Assembly: GCA_934777245.1 (NCBI GenBank)
Contig: CAKVND010000019.1
Location: forward strand, 1-34,010
Length of the DNA stretch: 34,010 nucleotides
Origin: an uncultured Candidatus Melainabacteria bacterium
Lineage (GTDB): Bacteria; Cyanobacteriota; Vampirovibrionia; Gastranaerophilales; Gastranaerophilaceae
Reading direction: 5' to 3'
Of this stretch, positions 7,443 to 14,993 are shown one piece after another. The stretch's first letter is position 1. Each line of letters begins with the position of its first letter. Both the position numbers and the translations under genes were made by a program. The notes under the pieces are model-generated. The model made no database searches. It was not told the DNA's origin and saw only the letters and a list, made by a program, of their open reading frames with translations.

Positions 7443-7682
7443 ATGGCAAGCGTGGACAAAATTATAAAAAGTTTTTATGCATCAAAATTTGGGCATACTT
7501 TTGAAGATTGCCAAAAAGTTCTAGAATATTTAGGTTTTGAAGAAAAATCTTCAAGAGGTTCACATCACAAGTTTGTTAAAGCAGGTTTAAATAGACCTTT
7601 TATCTTAGCAAAACACAGACCTATTGACCCTGCCGCAATAAATGAAATTTTAGAATTCGTCGAAAGGAGCAACGATGGTTAA
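7443..7682 (+). CDS. hicA: HicA toxin, mRNA interferase of a type II toxin-antitoxin system
   Basis: HicA is a small double-stranded-RNA-binding-fold ribonuclease that cleaves mRNA when not held by HicB. From the ATG at 7443 the protein has 79 residues, typical for the family. It begins MASVDKIIKSF and carries the catalytic-histidine motif RGSHHKF (His41/His42) after the conserved VLEYLGFE helix. The frame is open upstream to 7365, but that start lies in the thrB terminator, and 7425 lies between promoter boxes, so 7443 is preferred. No Shine-Dalgarno is in reach of 7443; with the promoter above, the message would be nearly leaderless. The gene overlaps hicB by eight bases, giving coupled toxin and antitoxin synthesis. 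Confidence 0.88.
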   Translation: MASVDKIIKSFYASKFGHTFEDCQKVLEYLGFEEKSSRGSHHKFVKAGLNRPFILAKHRPIDPAAINEILEFVERSNDG

Positions 7683-8022
7683 AGATTTAAAATATTATCT
7701 ATCATTACCTTGGCAGTTTGAATTTACCAAACATCCGGATGGCAGATATTCTGCTGTGGTTGTTGGACTTTCATGTTATTCCGGTGGCGATACATTAGAA
7801 GAAGCTTCAAAAGAAATTCAAGAAGCTCTGGAATTCTATATAGAAAGCTGTTTAGAAGATAATATGCCGATTTCTGAGCCACAAGATATAGAAAATGCTA
7901 GCGGTAGAATCGCAATAAGAACTTCGAAAACAACACATCTGAAATTATTACAACTGTCTAAAAAAGAAGGGGTTTCTGTTTCACACCTCGTTAATGATGC
8001 GATTGTAAAACAGTATGGTTAA
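7675..8022 (+). CDS. hicB: HicB antitoxin with C-terminal ribbon-helix-helix domain
   Basis: This 115-residue protein neutralises HicA and represses the operon. Residues about 1-65 form the HicB partial RNase-H-like fold (FTKHPDGRYSAVVVGLSCYSGGD, then TLEEASKEIQEALEFYIE). Residues about 77-115 read as a ribbon-helix-helix DNA-binding domain: GRIAIRTSKTTHLKLLQLSK is the strand and first helix, and VSVSHLVNDAIVK the second helix. AAAGGAG lies six bases before the ATG, a far stronger ribosome binding site than the toxin has, which would favour antitoxin excess. The order toxin then antitoxin is usual for hicAB. The likely binding site is the 34-bp palindrome at 7387-7420. Confidence 0.92.
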   Translation: MVKDLKYYLSLPWQFEFTKHPDGRYSAVVVGLSCYSGGDTLEEASKEIQEALEFYIESCLEDNMPISEPQDIENASGRIAIRTSKTTHLKLLQLSKKEGVSVSHLVNDAIVKQYG

Positions 8023-8042
8023 ATTACCCAACTATAGAATGT

Positions 8043-8085
8043 AAAAAATCCTCTAATGATTTTAAATAACATTGGAGGATTTTTT
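8043..8085 (+). terminator. hicAB terminator hairpin that also contains the next gene's Shine-Dalgarno
   Basis: AAAAAATCCTCTAATG (8043-8058) can pair over its full 16 bases, with one U-G wobble, with CATTGGAGGATTTTTT (8070-8085) around an 11-base AT loop. A run of six T ends directly at the ATG of the next gene (8086). The 3' arm includes GGAGG (8074-8078), the ribosome binding site of that gene. Read-through transcripts from hicAB would therefore either stop here or carry the site closed in the stem. Confidence 0.7.
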
Positions 8086-8685
8086 ATGTATCGTTTACTA
8101 ATTTCATTTCTTATGTTTTCATTTTTAACTCCTGCTTTTGCAGCAAGCAGAACTATTGTTACGCAAAGTCCATATTATTATAATCCGAATTTTAACCATG
8201 GATATGCACGACCACATTGGAATAATGGTATTCCTCCACAAAGACATCCATATTGTCATAATTGTTCATCTTTTTCTGACATAAATGCGCTAGAAAACTA
8301 TACCTTAAATCGAAATTATGCAAGAGAAAGTGATTTACAACGGCTTGAACGTTTAGAGATGCAGGCATTTGGAGCATTACAGTCAGGAGATATAAATACA
8401 AGATACGACAATGTTAGAAGCGCAATTCTTTCGCGTCCAAAACAGAATTATAGAACATCTTTGCTTCGTAACATTGGAAACTATTTTGGAGGACAAATGA
8501 CAGGATACACACCATCAATGGGTTCATCCAGTCCATTTGGATATACAACAAGCTCATTTTCACCTTACCCGACAACTTATGGTAATTCTTCTATAACTGA
8601 ATATTCTTCGCCATTTGGAGGAAGAGGCTATACAATCAACAATTTTAATACAGGCTCAAATGCAGGAATTAAAATTTTAGATTAA
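8086..8685 (+). CDS. Secreted protein of unknown function, 199 aa
   Basis: The start at 8086 has GGAGG seven bases upstream and gives an ideal signal peptide: MYRLLISFLMFSFLTPAFA, cleaved before AS. An earlier in-frame ATG at 8056 lies in the terminator loop and would spoil it. The mature protein is rich in Tyr, Asn, Ser and Pro. Residues about 65-115 contain a more conserved-looking segment, DINALENYTLNRNY then DLQRLERLEMQAFGAL, QSGDINTRYDNVRSAIL. The remainder (GYTPSMGSSSPFGYTTSSF and on) is low-complexity. Two cysteines sit close together (CHNC). It is probably periplasmic or surface-exposed. I do not recognise the family. It converges with the hydrolase gene, the two stop codons sharing the sequence TTAA. 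Confidence 0.8.
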   Translation: MYRLLISFLMFSFLTPAFAASRTIVTQSPYYYNPNFNHGYARPHWNNGIPPQRHPYCHNCSSFSDINALENYTLNRNYARESDLQRLERLEMQAFGALQSGDINTRYDNVRSAILSRPKQNYRTSLLRNIGNYFGGQMTGYTPSMGSSSPFGYTTSSFSPYPTTYGNSSITEYSSPFGGRGYTINNFNTGSNAGIKILD

Positions 8686-9335
8686 TTATCAATTTTTAGC
8701 ACTCTTGGAACTTTGCCAACTTCTCTAATTTGTCGTTCAAATTCGGAAATATCAACTCTTATAGCCTCAAATGTGTTGTAATGCATTGGAATAACTTCGC
8801 TTACGCCAAGCCATTCAGATGCTTTAACTGCATGCTCAATATCCATCGTATATTTTCCGCCGATTGGAAGCATTGCAATATCCGGTTGATAAAGTTCGCC
8901 AATCATTTTCATTTCGGAATTTAAACAAGTATCGCCGGCATGGTAAATTGTTTGACCATCAATTTCAAACACAAATCCACAAGGACATCCGCCATAACTA
9001 CCATCTGCGAAAGAACTGGAATGGAATGCCGGAGTTAAAATTACTCTGCCCCAATCATATTCTCTCCAAGCACCTAAGCCCATATCAATTGTTTTTGCAC
9101 CATGTTTTGCTGTATAATTTGCTAATTCAAAAACTGCTGTTATTGTTGCACCGTTTGATTTGGCAATCTCAATTGCGCTACCCAAGTGGTCGCCATGTGC
9201 ATGTGTTACAAAAATATCGCTGATATTTTGTGGTTTGTAATTTGGTGCTGCAACTAAAAAAGGGTCTATTAAAATTTTTTTCCTATTTGAAGTTTCAATT
9301 TCAAAAGCGCTATGACCTAAATATTTGATATTCAT
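8682..9335 (-). CDS. Metallo-beta-lactamase-fold hydrolase, UPF0173 (YtkL-like) family
   Basis: This 217-residue protein has the short MBL-fold layout of UPF0173 enzymes: MNIKYLGHSAFEIE at the N-terminus, the metal motif THAHGDH (His45, His47, Asp49, His50), a glycine-rich GGCPCGFVFEIDGQTIYHAGDT segment with the bridging Asp, GGKYTMD, and a final PMHYNTF histidine. Members are annotated as metal-dependent hydrolases with unknown natural substrate. There is no signal peptide, so it is cytoplasmic. GGAG eight bases before the ATG supports the start. It follows the solute-binding-protein gene by 18 bp on the same strand and probably shares its transcript with thyX. The family call is firm; the substrate is unknown. 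Confidence 0.93.
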   Translation of the reverse strand: MNIKYLGHSAFEIETSNRKKILIDPFLVAAPNYKPQNISDIFVTHAHGDHLGSAIEIAKSNGATITAVFELANYTAKHGAKTIDMGLGAWREYDWGRVILTPAFHSSSFADGSYGGCPCGFVFEIDGQTIYHAGDTCLNSEMKMIGELYQPDIAMLPIGGKYTMDIEHAVKASEWLGVSEVIPMHYNTFEAIRVDISEFERQIREVGKVPRVLKIDN

Positions 9336-9353
9336 AATTAATTCTCCAAAATC

Positions 9354-10148
9354 CTATTTCAAACCCCATTTACGACGCATACGAACAATTACATTCTTTT
9401 GCTTCATATCGCCGATTGCAAAATCTATATTTTCTTTTAATCTGACAGTTCCTTTACCTTTTCTTATTGCAATTCCGTATGGTTCTTTAGTATATCTTTT
9501 TGGCAAAAGTTTTACTGAACTGTCTTCATACGTAAATGCACTCAAAATAGTATCATCAGAAGTTAAAGCATCAATTTTACCGGCTTTTAATGCTTCGTAT
9601 GCAACACGATAATTTCTAAAACCTATAATCGTCGCATCAGGTGCTAATGCGAGCATGTTTTTTTCCGCTGTTGTTCCAAAAACAACACCAACATTTTGAC
9701 CTGATAAATCTGCAAGTGATTTAATTTTGCTATTAGAACGTACTAAAAGCGCTTGCCCTGCATAATCATACGGTACTGAAAAGTTGATAATATCTTGTCT
9801 TTGCGGAGTTATTGTAACTGTCGCAATTACCATATCTAATTCGCCTGTTGAAACTTTTAGCATTCGATTAGCAGGAGTTACAGGATAGAATTCAACCGCA
9901 TCAGGGTTTTTTAAAATATATTGAGCCATATAATGCGCCAAGTCTGCATCATATCCAACAACTTTCCAATCCTTATCCATAAAGCCAAAAGGTTTAGAAT
10001 CAGTGTTAATGCCGACTTTTAACTTTCCTCTGTGCAGAATTTCATCATACAAATCTGCATCCTCATATTTTTCCGGTTTAATAAATATAAAATAAACAGC
10101 AACAAGTATTAAAAATAATATTGAAAGTAAAATTCCTAAAGCTCTCAT
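9354..10148 (-). CDS. Amino-acid-type ABC transporter solute-binding protein, membrane-anchored
   Basis: The protein matches the family 3 extracellular solute-binding proteins, which bind polar amino acids and pass them to an ABC permease. Recognisable parts are GKLKVGINTDSKPFGFMDKD, GYDADLAHYMA, NRMLKVSTGELDMVIATVTI and TPQRQDIINFSVPY. The chosen start (10148) forms an ATGA overlap with the stop of thyX. A longer frame begins with TTG at 10175 but lies within thyX. The N-terminus (MRALGILLSILFLILVAVYF) is a hydrophobic helix with no clear cleavage site or lipobox Cys, so it may remain as an anchor. No permease or ATPase gene is adjacent, so it must use subunits from elsewhere or serve as a sensor. 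Length 264 residues is normal. Confidence 0.87.
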   Translation of the reverse strand: MRALGILLSILFLILVAVYFIFIKPEKYEDADLYDEILHRGKLKVGINTDSKPFGFMDKDWKVVGYDADLAHYMAQYILKNPDAVEFYPVTPANRMLKVSTGELDMVIATVTITPQRQDIINFSVPYDYAGQALLVRSNSKIKSLADLSGQNVGVVFGTTAEKNMLALAPDATIIGFRNYRVAYEALKAGKIDALTSDDTILSAFTYEDSSVKLLPKRYTKEPYGIAIRKGKGTVRLKENIDFAIGDMKQKNVIVRMRRKWGLK

Positions 10149-10840
10149 TGTCCTAATTTTGGCATCCTTCCGCAAGATTTGTCTTCATCACAATAACCTA
10201 AGCGTTCGCATTTTGGAACTAAATAAGGTTTAAGCCATGCTTCTTCCTTAATTAATTCGTCGCACATCATTTTAATCATTGAACGAATTTCATACTGAGC
10301 ACGTGTGCAAAGTCTTAAATTTGCCAAATGTATCATTTCTCTCAAGTTTAAACTTGCAACGATAGAAGTAGAAGCTGCGTTAGGAAGTACGGCACGAGCG
10401 TCTTCAGCCGGAATTCCTGCTTCTGTGAATTCCAAATATTTTTTAGAAATTTCTTCCATAAAGTCTTCAAATTTTGCCTTTAATTCTTCATTACGTGCAA
10501 TTGTAGGCGGAATTAAATAATCAAATTGTCCTTTTTCTTTAACATATCTTTGAGATTTTTGAGAAAAAGACATGTGACGATGGCGTACAAGTTGGTGAGT
10601 ACAAGCTCTTGAAACATTTGAGATTGCAAATGTTACTTGGATGTGCTCGATTACAGAATAATGACCTGATGAAATTACTCGTTCAATCAATTTGAGCATT
10701 TTTTCTTCGTCATCAGTACTGTTATATATATTAAACGGTGTATCTGCACTATAACAAGTCCTTGCCGCCGTATAAATAGTTTTTAACATGTTTTCCGGTT
10801 TTGAAATTAAATTAACCACCGGCTTATTATCATTTTCCAT
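10145..10840 (-). CDS. thyX: Flavin-dependent thymidylate synthase ThyX
   Basis: ThyX makes dTMP from dUMP using methylene-tetrahydrofolate, FAD and NADPH. The 231-residue protein carries the diagnostic ThyX motif as RHRHMSFSQKSQR at residues 86-98 (family RHRxxSxxxxSxR), preceded by EHIQVTFAISNVSRACTHQ and followed by a C-terminal LCTRAQYEIR segment that provides substrate-binding Arg residues. It contains no flavin-independent ThyA motif. AGGGAG six bases before the ATG fixes the start, and a promoter lies just upstream. The downstream solute-binding gene starts inside its stop codon. The presence of thyX fits an anaerobic or minimal-folate lifestyle; whether thyA is also present cannot be seen here. 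Confidence 0.96.
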   Translation of the reverse strand: MENDNKPVVNLISKPENMLKTIYTAARTCYSADTPFNIYNSTDDEEKMLKLIERVISSGHYSVIEHIQVTFAISNVSRACTHQLVRHRHMSFSQKSQRYVKEKGQFDYLIPPTIARNEELKAKFEDFMEEISKKYLEFTEAGIPAEDARAVLPNAASTSIVASLNLREMIHLANLRLCTRAQYEIRSMIKMMCDELIKEEAWLKPYLVPKCERLGYCDEDKSCGRMPKLGQ

Positions 10841-10861
10841 ATTCCACTCCCTTTTTTATTT

Positions 10862-10891
10862 ATGATACCATACAAGTTAAGTTTTTTGCAA
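10862..10891 (-). promoter_or_regulatory. Candidate sigma-70 promoter of thyX
   Basis: On the minus strand TTGCAA (10891-10886), an 18-base spacer and TATCAT (10867-10862) precede thyX, with TGG directly before the -10. The predicted start is near 10855, leaving about 15 bases of leader with the Shine-Dalgarno. The same arrangement, TTGCAT-18-TATCAT with TGG before the -10, precedes the sigma gene at 18825. Confidence 0.5.
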
Positions 10892-10900
10892 AAATGTAAA

Positions 10901-10935
10901 TAAAAAAATAGCAAGATAATCTCTTGCTATTTTTT
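10901..10935 (-). terminator. Rho-independent terminator of the pilMN-pilO operon
   Basis: A perfect 14-bp stem, AAAAAATAGCAAGA (10903-10916) with TCTTGCTATTTTTT (10922-10935), has a five-base loop. On the minus strand it lies 19 bases after the pilO stop and ends in a T-run. The A/T symmetry would also allow weak function in the other direction, but no plus-strand gene ends here. Confidence 0.8.
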
Positions 10936-10954
10936 CATTTTATATAATATAAAT

Positions 10955-11599
10955 TTACTGAGGCAAATTTGTTTCTGCACCATCCAATGGTAATGCTGAA
11001 TCTGTCACTGCATCATTATTTTCAGGCTCAGTATGAGCATACAATCTTAAACTAAGCGTTGTAATCAAAATCTTTTTGTCTTTTTCGTAAGGCTTAACTT
11101 CCATTTCATTGATTTTAATATAATAAGGATATTGATAAATATCTTGAATAAATTTACCTAAGTTTACATAGTTAGAAACTAATTCCATATTCACATCGCA
11201 AACAAAATAAACATCTTTTCCGAACTTAACAAAAGAATCAGTTTCCGGATTATATGTATAATCGATTGATTTGATTTTTACAGAGTTTGCATGAATCATT
11301 TCAATTACATCGTTATACAAAGTAAAGAATAAAGTTTCATTACCTAAATCAGATTCGATTGGAGAATAAATTTTCTTTTGAGAAGTAGAAATTGAATTCT
11401 TAATTTTTTTAATTTTTGCTTTTACAATATTAAGTTTGTTTTGTAACCCATCCAATTCTTGTTGTTTACTTTCAATATCTGATTTTAATGTATTAACTTC
11501 TTCAACTTTTGGACCAACAATTTTGTAAATACCAAAAAACAACAACAATACCGCTGCCGCAAATGCCATTACTCCATAATATTTTTTATATTTTTCCAT
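10955..11599 (-). CDS. pilO: Type IV pilus inner-membrane platform protein, PilO-like
   Basis: The 214-residue protein has the PilO/GspM plan: a short cytoplasmic N-terminus, one transmembrane helix (about residues 8-28, YGVMAFAAAVLLLFFGIYKI), a coiled coil (about 34-75, LKSDIESKQQELDGLQNKLN), then a compact alpha/beta domain (about 90-195) and an acidic tail. PilO pairs with PilN in the periplasm and links the pilus motor to the rest of the machine. It lies 14 bp after a PilM-PilN fusion gene and ahead of a strong terminator, so these two genes form the whole transcript here. Sequence similarity within this family is low; assignment rests on topology and neighbour. PilP and PilQ genes are not in the window. 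Confidence 0.75.
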   Translation of the reverse strand: MEKYKKYYGVMAFAAAVLLLFFGIYKIVGPKVEEVNTLKSDIESKQQELDGLQNKLNIVKAKIKKIKNSISTSQKKIYSPIESDLGNETLFFTLYNDVIEMIHANSVKIKSIDYTYNPETDSFVKFGKDVYFVCDVNMELVSNYVNLGKFIQDIYQYPYYIKINEMEVKPYEKDKKILITTLSLRLYAHTEPENNDAVTDSALPLDGAETNLPQ

Positions 11600-11613
11600 A
11601 TCTCACAAAACCT

Positions 11614-13269
11614 TTAATTGTTTTCTTTAATAGTTTCTAAATCAGGTAACGCAGCACTTGCATCGCCTTCTTTTTTCTCTAAATCTTCCTTCTTAACTTC
11701 AGGTTCATTAGAAATTCTAAATTCATAGAAATCCGCGTTTAATGAAGTCAAAATAGAATCGGTATCAAAATCTGAACTGTTATTATCTAGATTTTGAATT
11801 TTTGAATTTGTCGCCAAACCTAGTTTTTGCAATTTAATATCAGATTCCGGATTGTAATCTTTTATGCTTCTAAAGAATGCATAAACACTTTCCAAATTAT
11901 CAGCTTGACCTTCAATAGTTGTTTTATCACCTAACTTAAGATGTGTTAACCAAAGTTTTTTAGGAATTTCAGTTCCAACAATTGTATAGTAAGAATAAAT
12001 CCCTTTGTTATGTTCTAAACCGGTTCTAATTTCATCACCTTCGTCAAACAAATCAGAAGAAATGTCTTCATTGTCTTTTAAGAATTTTTGTATTTGCGTT
12101 ATTTTATTATTTAAATCATCTAAATCATTTTGTTGAGCATTAACAGCATTCATTAAATATAAGAAAGCACATACAGCCGGTATTATCGCAATAATGGCAA
12201 TAACAATAAAGAATTTTATTAAATTTTCATTTGATAAAATAATACGGCGGCCTGCAAATGCTATTTCCGGCGGTTGTTCTGCCAGATAAATTTCACCTAA
12301 GTTTTTATTAAACAAGTTGAAATGCGCATCAGAATATGGTGCAAAATCACTATAAATAGCCGCACCAATTACATCTAATGTAACTTTTCTTGCCATTGAT
12401 TCATCTACATCCGGTGCTAATTCCAAAAATGCTTCTTGAGAATATCCGTTTGCTTCTTGGTGAATAATTGGCGCAGAATAAGATAATTTACTTGCTAAAA
12501 CTTCAGCGCTGATAATATTCGTTTTAGATAATACACACAAATATTGTGATGGTAAATTTTTCAAAATAGGCTCTACAGCCGAAACAACTGTCGCATAGTT
12601 TTCTGCGTCACCTAATACTTCGCCAATACTGATTCTTTCTTCAAATGAGTCAACATAGTCTTTACCATTCATTGAAATTACACGACAACAAAAACTTTCT
12701 ACAATTAACATAACCCAGTTAGTATCCGGATTTGTATTGATTCTTTCTGTATACATCAACGAATTCAATGTAGAATTTACAGATGTATCAATTGCCAAAA
12801 GCTTGTAGCCCAAATCTTTAATGCTCATCGCAATTTCTGTAATTGTGCCTAGTGGTGCACCAATATAAGCTACTTTATTGAATTGAATAGATGAATTAGG
12901 CAATAATACCGCATCCATCGTTGGGTCATTATTTTTAAATAGAAAATGATTCAACAATTCTTCTTGCACAGCATTTTCTATTTGCATTTCATCTAATGAC
13001 GCAGGATAATCATTTATTTTAAAGACAGGAGTTGGAATATTCAGAACAATTGATGCTCCTTTTGGAATCATAAGCTCATCCATAACATCCTTTAATGATT
13101 CTTTAAAAATATCTAAATCTGCAATATCTCTACGATTTATATCATAATCAAGAGGACGAACCCCATATTTTAAAACGGTTCTGGTTGCAAAATCTATCTG
13201 TGCAACTTCTAATCCTACTTCAGGAGTTACAGATACCCCGATTACAACACTCTTCTTAAATAATTCCAT
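11614..13269 (-). CDS. PilM-PilN fusion (GspL-like) type IV pilus or type II secretion platform protein
   Basis: Residues about 1-310 follow the actin-like PilM fold (KKSVVIGVSVTPEVGLEVAQ start, SIVLNIPTPVFKINDYPA, VQEELLNHFLF, LLAIDTSVNSTLNSL). Residues 350-373 form a single transmembrane helix (LIKFFIVIAIIAIIPAVCAF), followed by a coiled coil (about 376-402). Then comes a PilN-type domain (about 435-480: PKKLWLTHLKLGDKTTIEGQ, ADNLESVYAFFRSIKDY). In most bacteria PilM and PilN are separate; GspL of type II secretion has the fused plan. The protein has 551 residues, about the sum of both. The reading frame is continuous, so this is not a sequencing artefact of two genes. AGGA ten bases before the ATG is the ribosome binding site. 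With PilO it would form the inner-membrane platform of a pilus or pseudopilus. Confidence 0.85.
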   Translation of the reverse strand: MELFKKSVVIGVSVTPEVGLEVAQIDFATRTVLKYGVRPLDYDINRRDIADLDIFKESLKDVMDELMIPKGASIVLNIPTPVFKINDYPASLDEMQIENAVQEELLNHFLFKNNDPTMDAVLLPNSSIQFNKVAYIGAPLGTITEIAMSIKDLGYKLLAIDTSVNSTLNSLMYTERINTNPDTNWVMLIVESFCCRVISMNGKDYVDSFEERISIGEVLGDAENYATVVSAVEPILKNLPSQYLCVLSKTNIISAEVLASKLSYSAPIIHQEANGYSQEAFLELAPDVDESMARKVTLDVIGAAIYSDFAPYSDAHFNLFNKNLGEIYLAEQPPEIAFAGRRIILSNENLIKFFIVIAIIAIIPAVCAFLYLMNAVNAQQNDLDDLNNKITQIQKFLKDNEDISSDLFDEGDEIRTGLEHNKGIYSYYTIVGTEIPKKLWLTHLKLGDKTTIEGQADNLESVYAFFRSIKDYNPESDIKLQKLGLATNSKIQNLDNNSSDFDTDSILTSLNADFYEFRISNEPEVKKEDLEKKEGDASAALPDLETIKENN

Positions 13270-13294
13270 GTCTATTTCATCCTATTTTTTTTTA

Positions 13295-13324
13295 TTGTAC
13301 AATAAAATTTAAAATTTGTATACT
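13295..13324 (+). promoter_or_regulatory. Candidate promoter of nadA-rlmB-rpoD, very short leader
   Basis: TTGTAC (13295-13300), an 18-base spacer and TATACT (13319-13324) give four and five matches to the sigma-70 boxes. The -10 ends 11 bases before the nadA ATG, so only about five bases of leader are expected, and no Shine-Dalgarno is present. The opposite strand of this 66-bp region must also carry the pilMN promoter, but no clear boxes were found for it. Confidence 0.45.
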
Positions 13325-13335
13325 CGGGTAAATAG

Positions 13336-14244
13336 ATGAAAAATATAATAGAAAAGATAAAAAAACTAAAAGAAGAGAAAAATGCCATTATATTGGCACA
13401 CAGTTATCAAAACATTGAAATTGACGAAGTCGCCGATTTTGTTGGTGATTCGTTGTACTTAAGTCAAATGGCTAAGAAAACAAACGCTGATATTATTGTT
13501 TTTGCAGGCGTATATTTTATGGCACAAACTGCAAAAATAATTTCACCGGACAAAAAGGTTTTGTTACCAAATGTTAAGGCAGGTTGTTTAATGGCCGATA
13601 TGATAAATCACAAACAAATGGTTGAATTTAAACAAAAACATCCGAACATGCCGGTTGTTTGCTATATTAATTCAACAGCTGAAGTTAAAGCTGAATGCGA
13701 TATTTGCTGTACAAGTTCCAATGCTTTAGAAATTGTAAAAAGTCTTAATGCACCTCAAGTTCTTTTTGTGCCGGATGCAAATCTCGGCAAATGGGTAGAA
13801 GGTCAACTTTCCGGAGTTGAAGTTATTACTTATGACGGTAATTGTCCTGTTCATAACAATATTGCTGTTGAAGACATTGAATTTGCAAGAAAAAAATATC
13901 CGAACGCAAAAATCCTTATTCATCCTGAATGCAAACCAAAAGTAAGTCATTTGGGTGATTATGTTGGCAGTACAAGTGGTATAATTAATTATGTAAAGAA
14001 TAGCGACCACAAACAATTTGTTATCGTTACGGAAAAAGGTGTTGTTGATAGGCTTAGACGCGATTATCCTAATAAAGAATTTATTCTTATTAAAGATAAT
14101 ATGCTATGTGAAAGTATGAAACTTACAACTTTGGAAGAAATCCTTAATTCTTTAGAAAACGAAACAAACGAAATTGTTTTAGATGAAGAAATTCGTCGAG
14201 CAAGCGCAGGTTGTATTGAAAGCATGTTGAAGGTGTCAAAATAA
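13336..14244 (+). CDS. nadA: Quinolinate synthase (NAD biosynthesis)
   Basis: NadA condenses iminoaspartate with dihydroxyacetone phosphate to quinolinate using a [4Fe-4S] cluster. The 302-residue protein shows the three-fold repeated layout with cluster Cys at C84 (KAGCLMAD), C170 (YDGNCPVHNN) and C258 (NMLCESMK), at the family spacing of about 87 residues. ILAHSYQNIEIDEVADFVGDS and the GSTSGIINYV segment are also typical. Its ending (IRRASAGCIESMLKV) matches the family. The usual partner nadB (aspartate oxidase) and nadC are not nearby. The ATG lies 11 bases after a candidate -10 box and has no ribosome binding site. It overlaps rlmB by one base (TAATG) and heads an operon that also contains the primary sigma factor. 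Confidence 0.95.
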   Translation: MKNIIEKIKKLKEEKNAIILAHSYQNIEIDEVADFVGDSLYLSQMAKKTNADIIVFAGVYFMAQTAKIISPDKKVLLPNVKAGCLMADMINHKQMVEFKQKHPNMPVVCYINSTAEVKAECDICCTSSNALEIVKSLNAPQVLFVPDANLGKWVEGQLSGVEVITYDGNCPVHNNIAVEDIEFARKKYPNAKILIHPECKPKVSHLGDYVGSTSGIINYVKNSDHKQFVIVTEKGVVDRLRRDYPNKEFILIKDNMLCESMKLTTLEEILNSLENETNEIVLDEEIRRASAGCIESMLKVSK

Positions 14245-14981
14245 TGGAAAGCACTATTATTTACGGAAAAAATGCGGTAATTGAAGCTTTGGAAGCAGGA
14301 GAAAGAGAATTCAACAAAATTCTCATTTCAAACAATGCAAGAAGCGATGTAAAAATTGAGCGCATAAAAGAGCTTGCACAAAAAAAAGGCATAGTTTTTC
14401 AATTTGTAGCACCTCAAAAACTCAATCAACTTGAGCCGGAAGGACGTCATCAAGGTGTAATTGCGCAAATTTCACCTGTAAAATATACTGATTTAGATGA
14501 TTTTATCGAAAAAGTTGGCGGAAATATTGTAATATTAGATGGAGTAGAAGATTCGCATAACGTCGGTGCAATAATTCGTTCTTGTGTTTGCGCGGGTGTT
14601 AAAGGAATTATTTTACCATCACGCCGAGGAGTTTTGATAAACTCTACTGTTGAAAAAACAAGCGCAGGAGCAGTTAACCACATATCAATAATTAAAGTCA
14701 ACAGTCTGGTTGGTGCAGTTCAGAAGTTAAAAGAAAACAACTACTGGGTAATTGCATCAGACCATCATGCTAAGGATAATTATTATGATGTGGATTACAC
14801 AGATATGAATTTTGCACTTATTATGGGTGCAGAACATGCCGGAATTTCACGTTCGTTATTAAAACTTTCAGACTTCAAAATTAAAATTCCGATGTTAACG
14901 GATTTTAATTCTTTAAATGTTTCAAACGCAGCTGCAATTATACTGTTTGAAGCGGTAAAGCAACAGATAAAAACCAAATAA
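14244..14981 (+). CDS. rlmB: 23S rRNA 2'-O-ribose methyltransferase, TrmH/RlmB family
   Basis: Members methylate the ribose of a conserved 23S rRNA guanosine with S-adenosylmethionine. The 245 residues divide into the N-terminal RNA-binding part (YGKNAVIEALEAG, LEPEGRHQGVIAQIS) and the SPOUT catalytic domain with its three motifs: VILDGVEDSHNVGAIIRSC, FALIMGAEHAGISRSLL and KIKIPMLTDFNSLNVSNAAA. Motif order and the knot sequence are complete. The ATG shares a base with the nadA stop; AAGGTG eight bases upstream serves as ribosome binding site. The gene lies 12 bp before rpoD. TrmH-family paralogues differ in target, so the RlmB name is likely but the exact base is not proven by sequence alone. 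Confidence 0.9.
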   Translation: MESTIIYGKNAVIEALEAGEREFNKILISNNARSDVKIERIKELAQKKGIVFQFVAPQKLNQLEPEGRHQGVIAQISPVKYTDLDDFIEKVGGNIVILDGVEDSHNVGAIIRSCVCAGVKGIILPSRRGVLINSTVEKTSAGAVNHISIIKVNSLVGAVQKLKENNYWVIASDHHAKDNYYDVDYTDMNFALIMGAEHAGISRSLLKLSDFKIKIPMLTDFNSLNVSNAAAIILFEAVKQQIKTK

Positions 14982-14993
14982 AAGGACAATAAG

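Noticed and set aside
8864..9223. 119-codon plus-strand open frame
   Set aside because: It is antisense to the UPF0173 hydrolase with its conserved THAHGDH motif, has no ribosome binding site and a composition unlike a protein.
10148..10175. TTG start of the solute-binding protein nine codons earlier
   Set aside because: The ATG at 10148 makes a standard ATGA overlap with the thyX stop and gives a cleaner hydrophobic N-terminus.
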